In this document: in pieces, positions 21,192 through 33,071 of the stretch | How the letters are laid out: the number at the start of each line of letters is the position of its first letter | Numbering within the stretch: position 1 is the stretch's first letter | From: Penicillus capitatus | Lineage: Eukaryota; Chlorophyta | NCBI GenBank assembly: GCA_965649825.1 | Contig: OZ287697.1 | Span: 496,001 to 560,000, forward strand | DNA: 64,000 nt | Direction of reading: 5' to 3' | The notes under the pieces: model-generated | The model's input: only the letters and a program-made list of their open reading frames with translations | Databases searched by the model: none | What the model was told of the DNA's origin: nothing | Translations under genes and position numbers: made by a program

Positions 21192-24100
21192 TTACTGAAA
21201 AAGCTGGTAGACATTCTTCAAGTGTGGCATCACAGACTGAACATGTTGGAAAGCAGTGTGATTTATCTGACCGGCATAGAGCGCGTCGTAAAACATCTTC
21301 AAAAAACACAGGCGATCGCTGTGGGGAATACTCCCATGATCATCTCCTCCTTCCAAACACAGAACAGCTGAGGCGCCCGATCGGAGAAAACTCTGAACGA
21401 GATCATCCGACAGATGTCGCGTCGAACTGATCACGGCACTCTTGATGAGCGCGTGAAGACTGGGAATGTCGCGCGGTCTCACGATCTCATCCGGATCTGA
21501 TCTCGCAAAGAGATGCAGAGATGCAGGTACAGGATAGTGAAATTCCTGTTGTGCCATCCACTGACAGTAACCGTCACCATAACGGAACAATGCCCGATGC
21601 TTTAGCGCTTCGGCCAGAGAAATGTCTTCCTCCACCCCAAGGTTCGATTTTAGCGTCGCCGCTTCGGGACCTGATGGCAAAGATGCCTGTGGTGCTCGAA
21701 CAATAGTATTGGGGCGTACTTGGATCGATGACCGACCAGAGCTTCGTAGACCATCGGAGGATGAGTTGACTGTTGTCTTTTGTTGTCTCCATGTCCAGGT
21801 GCACAGCTCCCATCTGTCCTGCAATTCTATTTGAAACTGCCTGCAAAAACGCCTTCCCTGTAGAACAGCAACATTCCCACTCTGTATCGCAAACACACAA
21901 ATGGAGGACCTTGTACAGCTGGAGCAGCAGCGAGAGAGGAGAGACGGAAATCTTTACAACAGGCCTCGTGAGATAAGACGTGCCCTTGGTGCACATCGAC
22001 TGTCCCTGCACTGTAGTCCAAGAAATGTAGTGGATGGCACGTCTGCTCTTCATCTCCTGATTCTCTGAGTGCCCTCACGATCACCAGTGGACGTTGCTCT
22101 CTCCATAAGGAACCGTTGGAAATGGGCGCTATGGTCTGATAGGTGTCTTTTCGAGCCATCAGAATTTCTGCAGCTTTGGCAAAGAGGGATGCATTTTTCT
22201 CGATGTAATCCATCGTAGCCGCTTCCAAGCTGCTCCATTTCTCGGCATCCAAGTCATCCAAGGCCAAATCGCATCGCTTGTCCACAGGATTGAAACGAAA
22301 GTAATTCATTTCTGGCAGCATCGTTGTCATCAGAGACATCGCCTCGTGCGTGCGTTCAACGCTGCAGGAGCTCTCTATCAATACACTGCCATTCTCGATG
22401 AAAGAGGCACTCGATTTCTCCCGTTGAGCCGCAGGAACCGCCCCCAGACCGACAGAGATCACACAGTCAATGTCCTTCTCTGGCCACAGAAGCTTCGCCT
22501 GTTGGACAGCCAATGCTGTTGGATTGTTCGCTGTGGTCGCACCATCCTGAAAATGCAGACCGTCTAATTTGAAATCCTCAAAGAAATATGGCGCCGCCGA
22601 TGAGGCACGGACGCCTTGCCAGAGATGAAACTTTGAGCTTCCCAGCGACGAATCGGCTCGCATCTTTGCCGATGTCTTCTCGACAGAGAATTCATAATTC
22701 CGAAACAGAAACGGCATGGCTGGGATGATGCTGGTCAGCGTAGAGGCGGCAAAGACCTTTGGCCCTCCCAGCACAGCTGAGTCAATATAGAGAGGCCCCG
22801 TTGCCTTTTCTTCTAAGGAACGGCACATCTCTTGCAGCAACAGCTCAAACGTCGACGCATCGTGTTTGCAACCAGCCATCACAACACGCAGTCCTTGTTG
22901 GCCACTTCTGTACATACGGATTAAACTGTCCTTCCATCCAGTCTGCTCCTCCTGGTGCGCCTGATTGAAGACACGGTGGCCCAGTTTCTTATAGATCTCA
23001 TCGCATTGCTGCAGAGAGTACTTCAGAATGCCGAGCGATACAGCCAACATGGCGCCGGATGAGGTACCGCCGATGAGATCAAAAAGATCCCAGATACGAC
23101 GGCCCGTTCTGTTTTCCAGTTCTTGCAACATCTTCACCGCGGCGAGTCCTTTCATACCACCTCCATCGATTGCCAGAATCCGAATGCCTCGATTCTCTCG
23201 AGGCGGTCTGCCAAGAATAGCATCGACGGCATCGTGTTCGCCCAAGACAGACAGACAACGACAGGCCAAGAGACGACTGCGCCGATCGACACTGGGAGAG
23301 TTGCTGCTGGCCAGATCCTTGAGTGAGGTCTTCACATCTGTTACGGAAAGCAACACATGTCTATTCTCCATAGCGAAGGCGAGATTGCCCAGCGTCTCGA
23401 GAGCGCGATGCCGGACGCTTGTCTTGATAGAAGGGTCGATGAAGGATCGCAGCTTCTTCACGAGTGCCGGAGTGAGCAGCGTCACGGCAATCCCATCAGA
23501 CGTCATCGCCAATACGGACAGAGCCTTGAGTGCATAGGTCTTCGTTTCCGGCCTATCCGATTCCAAGACGGTCAGCAGCGCGTCCAAGATGCCGTTCCTG
23601 ACCAGCGTTTCCGCCGTGGAGACAGAATGGACGATCAGCCCTATCACTCTTGCCGTCTGTTCCTGTACGACGCTCTGAGGACTGAGCACCATGAGAATGA
23701 GTTGCTGCAGCGGAGCACCCGGCTGTTCCAGAATCGCATCACAGTTGATTCGGAACTCAGCCAATCGACCAAGAGCGCCAACCATGAGTGGATGCTGACT
23801 GGAGCTGCGACTGAAGAGAACAGAGAAGAGTGGATTGAGCTTTGTACCGCAGGCCAATGCCGTTGTCCCTTCAATCGTCACTTCAAACTGTGAGTAGGAG
23901 CTGTCCGACCACACACGCAGATTCATAAGCGACAGCGACCGCAGCTCGTGGCAGACAGAGAGCTCCGGAATGTACTTCAGCGGATTTCCATACAGCTGAA
24001 GCGAATGCAGTTTGGGAAACTTTCGCAGATCCAAGACCACCGTCGAGATGCAATTGAACTCCAAATTGAGATCTTGAAGATGACAGCAATCACACAAATC

Positions 24101-24778
24101 CGCTGCAAGGCCATGCGTATGCTTCTCTCTTCACAGGAGCGTTGTTTTCTTACTTGGAATGGCAACGAGTTGATTATGATCGGCCACAAAGACTTCCAGA
24201 TGTTTCAGGTCGCCCAGTTCACGTGGGAGTACCGTGAGGCGATTGTGTGAGAGTCTCAGTTCACGCAGCAGTGCGTAATTGCCCAGAGAGGAAGGTAATG
24301 CCACGATTCCAGCATTGACGAGATGCAGCTGCTCTAGGGACTGCCATTGCTGCAGAGGGACAACGGCAGGGAGGAAGAACGGAAATCCTTCGTAGCACTG
24401 TACACGCGTCACTGTCGTGAGATCCAAATGGCCGAGCGCCTTCAGAATGTAACGTTCATCGCATGGACTGTTGCCATGGACTCTGGAAAAGGTGAGGCTC
24501 TGTAGAATGGGCTGTTCTGTGTGGACGTCAATTTCGACGGCCACTTGTTGAGGTGTCGTTATCTGTAGACGCACTTCGCATCGTTCGCAGAAGGACGATG
24601 CATGGAAATCGCGAAACGACGCTTCGAGTTTTTCGCGCAGGGCGTTCCATGGCTCCGCTCCATCCCAAGCCACTTCCACCGCAGCGCATTTCTCGCCGTC
24701 TTCTTTCGCCTGAAACTCAAGGTCGAGGCGAAAAGTCGACGGCGGTCCGGTGAGGAAGAGCGAAAAAGAAGATGTCAT
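21192..24778 (-). CDS. LRR-ARM-patatin phospholipase (plant pPLAI-like)
   Basis: This is a patatin-like lipid acyl hydrolase. Exons 24778-24154, 24102-21917 and 21881-21192 give about 1166 aa. Residues 150-270 hold leucine-rich repeats (LPSSLGNYALLRELRLSHN, then LEVFVADHN and LQDLNLEFN). Armadillo-like helices follow, with LLTVLESDRPETKTYAL and ALETLGNLAF. The patatin domain begins with the oxyanion loop LAIDGGGMKGL. The nucleophile Ser lies in GGTSSGAML and the catalytic Asp in FQDGATTANNP. The order LRR, ARM, patatin is that of Arabidopsis pPLAI, a galactolipase/phospholipase. The C-terminal 230 residues after the last intron, only 35 nt long, are less conserved. The gene is head-to-head with the next one, starts 93 bp apart. 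Confidence 0.88.
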
Positions 24779-24871
24779 GTTTTGGAGATGACGTTGCGTT
24801 TCCGCAGCTGAACATCGTTTTCGCAGCTTTTCCCATTGGAGGCGATTCCGAGCCCAGTGATCCTTCCATTC

Positions 24872-25504
24872 ATGTGGCGGCTGTTCTTTTCTCCGCCGCG
24901 TCGTGTCTCTATGGCTCTGAACACAATTGAGCCCACGCTGGAGACGGGAGACGTGATGCTGTTCGCAACAACTGGCCCCGACGATTACTTGGCGAGATTA
25001 GGATCGTGGCATGCGTCATCTCAAAGCGGTTTTCTCATACGTCAGCGTCCTGGACTTGAAGGACTACAGCTATGCCACACTTGTCTCAATCAAGGACCGC
25101 AGATGGGAACGACACAGCTCATCTCGCTTTCTCAGTTTTTTAACGAGTCTATGTTCGATACCGTCATCATAAGAAAGCTCCGCGTTCCGCTCAGTAATGA
25201 CCAGAAACGTCAAGTCGCAGATTTTGCTCAAGAAAGTGTGGGAACAGAGTCGAGTCACAAAGTCACACTTCTCATGCAACGGATAGATATGCCACTACTC
25301 TGTGGATGTTGTCTTTTCTCATCACGATCGATCGAGCGATTCATTTGCTCCGAGCTCGTCGCCAAGATGCTGTTGAATCTGGAATTGGTTCGTGGGAAAA
25401 ATAACGAGTATACACCTGTCACATCATCGCGAGATGGTCGAAGGATTTGTGATTCAACACTTTACGAATCGTCCATTATTGTGCAGAGGGCCCAAAATGT
25501 GTGA
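24872..25504 (+). CDS. Permuted papain-fold (YiiX/NlpC-P60-like) protein
   Basis: This single-exon protein has about 210 aa. The domain starts with TLETGDVMLFAT, the usual opening strand of these circularly permuted papain-like enzymes. A His is present in GSWHASSQ, and FICSELVAKMLL supplies the Cys typical of the YiiX and LRAT group. Related proteins act as amidases, acyltransferases or thioesterases, and many eukaryotic members have no known substrate. The first ATG in frame was used. The second Met, 13 codons later at SMALNTIEP, is equally plausible. It shares a 93-bp promoter region with the patatin gene. Confidence 0.62.
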   Translation: MWRLFFSPPRRVSMALNTIEPTLETGDVMLFATTGPDDYLARLGSWHASSQSGFLIRQRPGLEGLQLCHTCLNQGPQMGTTQLISLSQFFNESMFDTVIIRKLRVPLSNDQKRQVADFAQESVGTESSHKVTLLMQRIDMPLLCGCCLFSSRSIERFICSELVAKMLLNLELVRGKNNEYTPVTSSRDGRRICDSTLYESSIIVQRAQNV

Positions 25505-25592
25505 GCCATATATAATCAAAATCCCTTTCCCCCTCACTCAGGAATTATTTGCACATTGAGACAACATCTGTTGTGTAAAGGTCTGCCTGTCT

Positions 25593-25877
25593 CTATTTGA
25601 TCCAGGACAACTTCATGTCGTCTTCGTCGAAATCGTCTGGAAATTCGTTGAAGAAATCGTGGTCGACGAGAAGCTCCTTCTGAAGTTCTTTGGGGTCGTC
25701 GGCACCGCCAACACCGACGCTACGTCCTCCGAAATGCGATTTCTCTTGACCGGCTAAGAAATGGTCGATTTCGAATTTCGAGCCGCCGCCACTTCCGCCG
25801 CCATTCCATGCACGATGGTCCATTCCATCGTCTTCGTCCGAATGAACGTGTGCGCTCGTTCCAGGCGTTCGTGACAT
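25593..25877 (-). CDS. CSN9/CSNAP-like acidic peptide of the COP9 signalosome
   Basis: This 94-aa intronless protein ends with DHDFFNEFPDDFDEDDM, which closely matches the conserved C-terminal motif of COPS9 (CSNAP/Myeov2). That small acidic subunit stabilises the COP9 signalosome, which removes NEDD8 from cullins. The known animal protein is about 57 aa. Here a Gly and Ser-rich N-terminal region makes it longer. The motif is short and acidic, so chance resemblance is possible. The start at 25877 is the only ATG in the frame. Confidence 0.6.
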   Translation of the reverse strand: MSRTPGTSAHVHSDEDDGMDHRAWNGGGSGGGSKFEIDHFLAGQEKSHFGGRSVGVGGADDPKELQKELLVDHDFFNEFPDDFDEDDMKLSWIK

Positions 25878-25937
25878 TGTTAAACAAAATGCGTCGAATG
25901 AATAGACGGACGGTCTGCTAAACAATCGATAAGATAT

Positions 25938-27048
25938 TCATTGTTGGTGATGTTGAATGAACTGGACGACTTGATCACGCACCATCCAGACGATCGCCTG
26001 TCCAGGAGGAATACGCATCAGACGCGGAATCAGGCCTTTCCACAATGCCCGAAGGCCTTCCTCTCGTGGAATGGTCACAAGAGCATGGATCAGTCCACGA
26101 TAACGATGTGTCCCTGCCTTCTCTTGTGCCATCAGACGGGTCTTGACCACGTCGAAGGGACCGGTGAGCACCGGACCGAGGCATCCGGCGAACAGACCCG
26201 AAACGAGAGACTGCCAGGAAGCGAGTTTTTTCCCATCCCCTTCTCGGATGTCCCACAGATAATGATCCCATAACGGTTTGGTGAAGAAGAGGGACATCTG
26301 ATTCGTTCCATTGCGGAGAACGGTTGGCGATGCACCCTTCCATAAACCAAATACCCCTTCTTCTTTCACAATCAGACGAGCCGCATGGACAGGGCCCTAA
26401 ACAAGGCATCGATCAGCGCCGCCACAAAACGAGTACTCCCGATGCACTTTGTATTTGAGCATCTCCTTCTGGAGGCCCTTTTGTTTTTGAAGAGCGATTT
26501 TGATAACTTCAAATGGCGTCACGATGGCCAAAGCTTCGACAACACCAGCTCCCATCCCAGCCCCCAATCGACCAAAATGCGAAAGAGATCCATCTCGGGA
26601 TCGAAACATGTCTTCGAACATGGCGTTCGATCCAAATCGAATGGCATATTTACAGAACAGATGTGTGGCAAACGGCGTCAGGCCTTTCCATAGAGCACGT
26701 ATCCCTTCTTCGTGCGCCACTGTCTGGAAACAATGCCGAATTCCTTAACAGAGACGCGTCGTCTCGCGGTCCCTCTCGAGTTCTGATGTGACCTTTGTAT
26801 TTTCCTGTATGATCCAATTGTATTCGGGTTTTAACCACGTCAATAGGTTGTAGGCAACATGCCTCGACGGCTCCACCAATGGAACCTATGTGGGAGGGAG
26901 GGTCACATGCTATGAGGTTGTTGGTGTCATGATGACCTCCGAGGGCTTTGGCAACGGTGGACGGAATACGGGACCATATCCAATGCTTATGGGCAATGAG
27001 AGACGCAGGTGTCGCGTCTGATGTCTTCTGCGTGAAGGTCGTCGTCAT
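25938..27048 (-). CDS. Mitochondrial carrier, succinate/fumarate (SFC1) type
   Basis: This is an inner-membrane transporter. Exons 27048-26793, 26743-26448 and 26396-25938 give 336 aa, the normal length of the carrier family. Three repeats each carry the PxD/ExxK signature: LQPIDVVKTRIQ, VTPFEVIKIALQ and TGPFDVVKTRLM. Repeat-end motifs are EEGIRALWKGL, EEGVFGLWKGA and EEGLRALWKGL. The second repeat (MGAGVVEALAIVTPFEVIKI) and the end (RLMRIPPGQAIVW) are most like yeast Sfc1/Acr1, which exchanges succinate for fumarate. The substrate is inferred from family resemblance only. Introns are 49 and 51 nt. Confidence 0.86.
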
Positions 27049-27086
27049 GCAACGCCCGTCGAGACGTCACGTTGTTCAATATTCTG

Positions 27087-27729
27087 TCAAGCGAGAAACT
27101 GCCGGAATCGCGACGGAAACGACCTCCGAAATCGCTCGCGACAGAGGAATGCGTTCACAGCGACAACGACAGAAATAATGATCAAGAATACACGATGATG
27201 CGACAGACACTGTTTGTTTTCCATGTGGCAAAACACCCAAGACTTACACAGCATCTTACAGCTCAGCAGAGATCTTGTCTCCTGCGCTCTGCCACATAAG
27301 AATCTGTCTGGGCTAAGAAAATGCATCAGATAATGGCGCCATTCTCCACCAGCTGATGTACCCTGGTGAAAATTCCTCATGCTCTCTCCACGCAAGGGCA
27401 GTTGCGAAGAGTTCTATACAAGATTCGCAACAATGTGCTGTTCGAGTTGAGCTCAGATGCTCGTTGCAAGAAGGGTAACGGTGTTCCTTGTGAAGAAGAG
27501 AAGTGTCGTGCTGAATAGAGTCGATATGTGTGTGCAGCATGACGACGCCATCGATGATGGATCTATCCACGGCATCCTCCATTTCTGTTCGATTGATCAT
27601 AACCAGCAGCTCAGATGATTCGTCTGCAAGAATATGCACGGCAGCGGATTGTGAAAGATGCCACCCAGATCCGTCAGTGCCTCTCGAATTCGATGACTCT
27701 TTGACGTCTCCTATCGTCGTATCGAACAT
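27087..27729 (-). CDS. Hypothetical protein divergent from the sucrose-phosphatase gene
   Basis: A first exon (27729-27362) encodes 122 residues with normal composition but no family I recognise (motifs include SAAVHILADESSELLV and CCESCIELFA). A 49-nt intron leads to an exon starting at 27312. Read without further splicing, it runs to 27087 and contains a hydrophobic stretch (VFLIIISVVVAVNAFL) that could be a membrane anchor. A strong GTAAG donor at 27259 offers an alternative end. The ATG overlaps the predicted start of the plus-strand gene within one CATG, so one of the two starts is probably wrong. An internal Met at MINRTEMED is an alternative. Confidence 0.4.
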
Positions 27730-29177
27730 GCAAACACCGAATTCACCTTCGATCGTTCTGACGCCGATAAGTGAAGAATCCGAAAAAGTCGTGATCTATT
27801 TGCGTGTCCCTTGGCCTCGCCCCTTCCTTCGACACTCGATCAAGGGCGGTGTGTGGCAACAAGTCCCCTTCCAGCAAGTAACCAACCCTGTTCCGCTGTC
27901 GAGAAGGCGTCGGGAGCGTTCTCCAGATACGCGACAGCGGTTGGCATGTACTGACGGTCGACATAGACGGCGAAGAAAACACCCAATCCAAAACGATCCC
28001 CCTTCTGGCATTCGCCATCACAGACCAAAATGGTTCATGGCAAAGACCCATGAGCGGTGCAGCCTCCGTTTCCAAGTGTGGTCGCGCCGTCTATATTCTC
28101 TTTGTGGCAGGGGGCAATTACACCATCAACTCCTCTGGATCCTATTCGATTGAAGGAGGCATGATAATATCCCTTCATTTGAAGCCATTGATGCTGGTCA
28201 GCGATTTGGATGGCACCATGGTCGGTGATGATGTCGCAACGATGGCATTCCGACGCTTCTGGAGGAGACACAAAGCAGTAACGGATTCCGTTCTTGTTTA
28301 CAACACTGGCAGGTTATGCACTGTCTCTATGCGTTGCAGCTTCTTGAGTGCTGCTGTCACTTCAGGAGCTTAGCGTCCTTTCTTCGACTACTTGACAAGA
28401 AAATGAACTGCCTTGACATTCCAGATGCTCTTGTCTGTGCTGTTGGAACCAAGATTTATTCGTATCGTCTTGGAGAATGGTTGGAGGATAAGGCTTGGAC
28501 ACAGCAGCTCACCGAGGCATGGGATCTCAAAACGGTTCAAGATGCAACGCGGAACGTCCTCGAGTCAGCAGGATCTGAAAACCTGTGCTTTAGGTATGAC
28601 GGTACCATCTCTGTGTGATCTTTTAGGCAATACTCCGTTCTGTAGGTCGACAGCAGAGCAGAATGAACACAAAGTCACCTGCAACGTCAAGAAGACGATA
28701 TTGAACAGTGTGGTGCAACACATACGGGAGAACTTGGATGCGCTTCATGTTCAAGCAAATTTCATTTCCAGTGGCGTCGGGGAATGGAGGTGTGCACAGA
28801 TAGATGGCGATGTTTCACTGTAATTGGCTGAGTTTATGTCAACAGGGTTCTTGACATTGTTTCCAAGAACGCTGGCAAGCTCGAAGCCCTGGAACATATC
28901 CGAAGGAAGTACAACTTCGAACATGGACAGACGGTGGCATGTGGAGACTCTGGAAACGACATTCTGATGCTCTCAGGTCGTATAAGAGGACTAGTTGTAC
29001 ACCTAATCCTTCGGTTCTTTAGGGCAGAATCTGGCCATCGTCGTTGGCAACGCCCAGTCTGATTTGTTGGAGTGGGTGAAAGCGGAACAGCAAGATGCCG
29101 ACGAACGGCTGTATCTCACTAAGCGACATAAGGCCTACGGAATTCTGGAAGGATTGAAGAGATTTGGATTCTATTGA
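27728..29177 (+). CDS. Starch-binding-like domain (CBM25/53) fused to sucrose-phosphatase-like HAD enzyme (copy 2)
   Basis: Exons 27728-27877, 27927-28312, 28366-28593, 28646-28799, 28846-28976 and 29023-29177 give about 400 aa. Residues 15-125 have the CBM25/CBM53 pattern: VVIYLRVPWPRPFLRHSI, then GGVWQQVPF, GWHVLTVDIDG, FAITDQNGSWQ and GGNYTI. These modules bind starch or related glucans. The HAD domain starts with LMLVSDLDGTMV (nucleophile Asp), followed by VLVYNTGR, AVGTKIY and the late motif GDSGND. It therefore resembles sucrose-6-phosphate phosphatase, which makes free sucrose, but lacks its C-terminal domain. The start is uncertain because it overlaps the start of the minus-strand gene. 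Introns are 46-53 nt. Confidence 0.82.
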
Positions 29178-29763
29178 GAGAATTGAAGCAATGTCGTTCT
29201 CGTGATTCAGAAGGTCACTCCGAAGACAGTGCAGAGGAAGTACATCGTTTTGTTTTCCCAACGCACTGTCTGGTTACCGTCTGTCGAATTATCTAAACAG
29301 CAAGACATTCCACTTTGTAGAGAGACATGCTCTGCTTCCACATTACCACACTTGCCTCTCTCGCCACTGAAGAAACCTGCGTGGCAAATCAATTAAGGCG
29401 CCGAAGCCATCGAAAATTATAAATGCAGCAGAATTTTGGTCGGAGATGGATCTTTGATAGCTTCTTCGATCGATTGTATTTCGAGGTTCGCTTCGTAACG
29501 AAAGTCGTGACACAATTCATCGACTCTTAAACAACACAACGGATCTTCTTTTGCTGTACTTTTGGCCTTTTATAAACTGATCTTCATCATTTTCTACTGA
29601 CGGCCGCATCTCCTCGCCTCTTTGTGCAAGGCAGGTAGCATGTGATTCTACTGAAGGGATGAAAGGATGTTACACTGCTATATTCAAAGTGAGCAGCTGT
29701 AGGGATCTCCGTTTCAGATCGAAGACACTTTGACGGTGTGTATATTCTATCCAGTCGTTGTTT
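29178..29763. other. Spacer with duplicated DYNLT1 fragment
   Basis: The first 135 bp continue the duplication that started in the sucrose-phosphatase gene and include the broken DYNLT1 exon. From about 29313 the sequence is unique and shows no gene. Confidence 0.6.
29207..29312 (-). pseudogene. DYNLT1 last-exon fragment
   Basis: The segment matches 429-534 of the intact DYNLT1 gene and still encodes TVRWENKTMY and the end GVTF. Similarity stops within the last exon. The first two exons and the splice acceptor are missing. The Tyr-Trp before DNSTDG has become Cys-Leu. It is a truncated by-product of the segmental duplication. Confidence 0.85.
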
Positions 29764-30095
29764 CTAGTCTCCTTTTCGCTCGTAGACTTCTCCATGGCGC
29801 ACGATTTCGGTGGACTATCGGAAAATACCATGCGGATAAGGATGAATAAGGACTGACTGGTACACTCACCCCCGCGATTCTGTCCATACATCTTCGTTTC
29901 CTCTCACGTCGAACGCCACGATCACTGTCTGTCTTCTCCGCGTAATCCAATAGCACAGAATCCGTTTTGTCTTCCTTTGATTCCTTATGCGATGTACAGA
30001 GGCGCGCTTTCGAGACTCACACACAGGACGGCATCGCCCTCCACCTTGTCGCCGTCCCGATCTCCTTTCTTTCTATCCTCGTTGTTTATCATCAT
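29764..30095 (-). CDS. Small charged hypothetical protein
   Basis: Exons 30095-30021, 29983-29870 and 29814-29764 give 79 aa with consistent phases. The product is very hydrophilic (motifs LLDYAEKTD and RRERKRRCMDRI) and matches no family I know. Intron 1 is only 37 nt. Composition and splice signals are the sole support. It would lie head-to-head with the GID7 gene, starts 143 bp apart. Confidence 0.38.
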
Positions 30096-30238
30096 AGCCT
30101 TCGGATGGTCTGGTGGCGGGGATTGGGAGTCTGAAGGTGACATGAAGCCAAAACGGGCGATTTTGCACCTTATGCTGGTGTCGACATGACGCGCTGAATG
30201 GCATTGCGGTTAATGGTCCTGATGACGAGCCAAGGGTG

Positions 30239-32215
30239 ATGACTTCTCGCAGCGGCATCTCTTCCACGCGTTATAAACGTCACTCGGCCGACAGTGACGC
30301 TCTTCTGACAAAAAGACTACGTTTTACGATGGCAGAAAATGGCAGTACCTCTGCCCAACCGCACTTGGACGTATCGGACCCGGACTTCGACCCTCCCCGA
30401 CTTGGCGAACGCAACTGGATTGACCGGGCGGAATATCTCCGTCTCATCACCCAGTCATTGAATGACTTGGGCTACGCGCGACTCGCGACGGAACTCGAGA
30501 TGGAGTCCAACGTTCGACACGAAGAACAAAATGTTGTCGAACTGCGTTTGGCTGTCTTCCATGGTGACTGGGACAAAGCTCTGGACCTGCTTGAGAACGT
30601 TCAGCTCGATTGTGACGTTGATAGACGACGTGCTCGGTTCCTTTTGCTTGAAGAGAAGTTTTTAGAAGTGCATCTCCACGATGCATCCGTCCATGCCACG
30701 AGATGTTTGCCTTCTTAGTCCGTGGAAAAGAGAGAATGGAAAACGGCATTGAGCTATCTGCGATTGGAAATGGCTCCATTGAACGTCAATACAGAGCGTC
30801 TGCATGTGCTAGCTTCTTGTCTCCTGTGCCCGACTGTTGAAGATTTAAAAGGCGTGGCTCAGTGGGATGGCCCGACAGAAGCGACAAGAGACAAAGTGCT
30901 GCAACGTCTGCAGGTAAGGAGACGTTGAAGAAAGGCATGACCTCACGAGTGCCGATCTCAATGCAGGGCATCGTGCCAGCTCATGTGATGCTGCCTCAGA
31001 GACGTTTACTAGGATTACTGGAGCAGGCCATACAGGCACAAATGGAGAACTGTGTATTTCATAACTCCGCTCACGCAACGCCTTCGCTCTTTGTGGACTA
31101 CGCTGTGGGAATGGAACAGATACCGACGGAAGTGATCCATGAGTTATGTGATCACATGGACGAAGTGTGGCACGTTCAGTTCAGCCATGATGGCAAATCC
31201 TTGGCCTCATGTTCACAAGACGGTGTGAGCATCATCTGGGAAGTCAGAATATCACCCAGAACCCTTGCATCTCTCAATCTCTCTTTCAGGTGCGGAGTCG
31301 CGAAGTGATTACGAAGAAACTGGAGCTGAGTGGCCACGAAGGAGCGGTGATGTATTTAGCATGGAGTCCAGATGACAAATACTTGGCGACGACCAGTGAG
31401 AAACACATCGTCTGTAAAACAAAAACGTGTGAGGGTTCTCAGGCCAGGATTCCACTTTGAGAGTATGGGATACCAACACGGGTGAGTGTTTTCGGATCAT
31501 CTCGGATCATGCGGATCACGTGACATCCATGGGTTGGATGCCGGACAGCAAGCGGTTTATCAGCGGATCCAGAGATCAGACACTGGTGTGCCATTTCATG
31601 TGAAGAACAAACAAACCCTGAGAGAGTGATGTGCAGCATATGTGGAATCTGGAGGGCAAGAAGTTGAGAACTTGGACAATGTCTCGAGTTCAAGATCTCG
31701 TTGTATCGAAGGCTGGCGATCGATTGATTGCCGTGGGGAGCGACAAGAAGATCAAGATGTTTGATTTGGGAGGTTCAGAGAAGACAGCCTCTATTGACTG
31801 CGACACGTCTGTCAGTGCTATCACGCTATCGAACGATGGACTTAAGCTCTTGGCCAGTACCCAGAGTCGCGAGATTCATCTGTGGGAACTCAATCCTGAT
31901 CTGAATGGTCCTCAGCCAGAACAACCGAAGAAACGTTACAAGCTTCCGTACCTTGTCACTGAAGATCAGAAATACATCATTCGGACGTGTTTCGGTGGAC
32001 ACAATGAAGCCTTTGTGTTGAGCGGATCAGAAGAGTGCAAAGTTTATATGTGGCACAGACGATCTGAGAAACTGGTTGCGTCATTGGAGGGGCATTCAGG
32101 ACTGGTGAATTCCGTGAGCTGGAATCCGGTTGACCCTTTCATGTTTGCCTCAGCAAGCGATGACAAATCCGTTCAGATTTGGATGACGAAAGCTAAAACG
32201 AATACTCAGTGGTGA
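30239..32215 (+). CDS. GID7/WDR26, scaffold of the CTLH/GID ubiquitin ligase
   Basis: Six exons (30239-30667, 30719-30913, 30967-31242, 31290-31395, 31443-31585, 31637-32215) give 575 aa. After a charged N-terminus come LisH-CTLH-type helices (LRLITQSLNDLGYARLATEL, then FHGDWDKALDLLENV and LRLEMAPLNVNTERLHVLA). Seven WD40 blades follow, starting at HMDEVWHVQFSHDGKSLAS and ending SWNPVDPFMFASASDD. MLPQRRLLGLLEQAIQAQ and CFGGHNEAFVLSGSEE are hallmarks of WDR26/Gid7. The protein dimerises and recruits substrates to the GID/CTLH E3 complex, which in fungi degrades gluconeogenic enzymes. The introns are 47-53 nt. Confidence 0.93.
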
Positions 32216-33071
32216 CCCATAAGGCTACTATACATTGTGTAGCTTCTCTTGTGCTCTACATTCCATGTTTGAGAAAAACACATGCTGATACTATCGTCCG
32301 TTCAAAAGTTACGTGTTTGAGGATGGTGCTGTGATATGGCGAAGCGAGATTTATAATCGCGAGCGCTATTCTTCGATACTCTGTTCTTCGGAACATTTCT
32401 GCTGCTTGAAATCTCTGTGGTGGATCGGCAGATTGGTCTTCAGAAGATAAAATCGATATACAGTGATGATTCTATGGTGCAATGACGATGGTGAACCGAT
32501 CGCGCGTGAAGTCGAAATCCGTTGGACCTGCATCTAATAACGCAATCTACGTGGATATGCGCTATGCCGGGCAAGTGAACTGGTGCAGCGAACAACGGAG
32601 CTATCTCCGGCCGTGCTTATCAAGTCGATCCTATAATTAGGTCGAAGTTGGTGCAATCCCTGGCCATCGGAGAAATGGCAATAGCAACATCAACCTTGTG
32701 GCGCCGCCTTGAATTTTGAAAACGAGGATTCCGATCACTTTTGCGAGAAAGAAGTAGCGGTGCACAGAAAAAAAAAACTTCGACGACCCGCCATCATGCG
32801 ACTCGAGATATACTGTCCTTTACCTCACGTATAGTTGAAGCTGGTAACCAAAGGATTCACTTGAACACTTCATGAGCAGGACGGGCGCTCTTAGAAATAC
32901 AGATCGCTATACGAGCGCGTACACTAGCTCAAATGTAGTCGAGAACGACTTGGGAACAAAGCAAGACGTAAGGTGGATTCAATAAAAGATTCAACATACC
33001 AACTTTGAGATTTCTCAACTTACGTCGCGTTTTTACTCAGTTTTCGTCGGCTTAAGGGGTCAAAGGTGAAA
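32216..33071. other. Intergenic region
   Basis: No gene or repeat is recognised. It lies between the GID7 stop and the repeat cluster. Confidence 0.4.

Noticed and set aside
28068-28110. A 43-nt intron inside the CBM25-like region
   Set aside because: It has GT and AG ends, but its removal would break the reading frame into the following GGNYTI block, so it was kept as coding.
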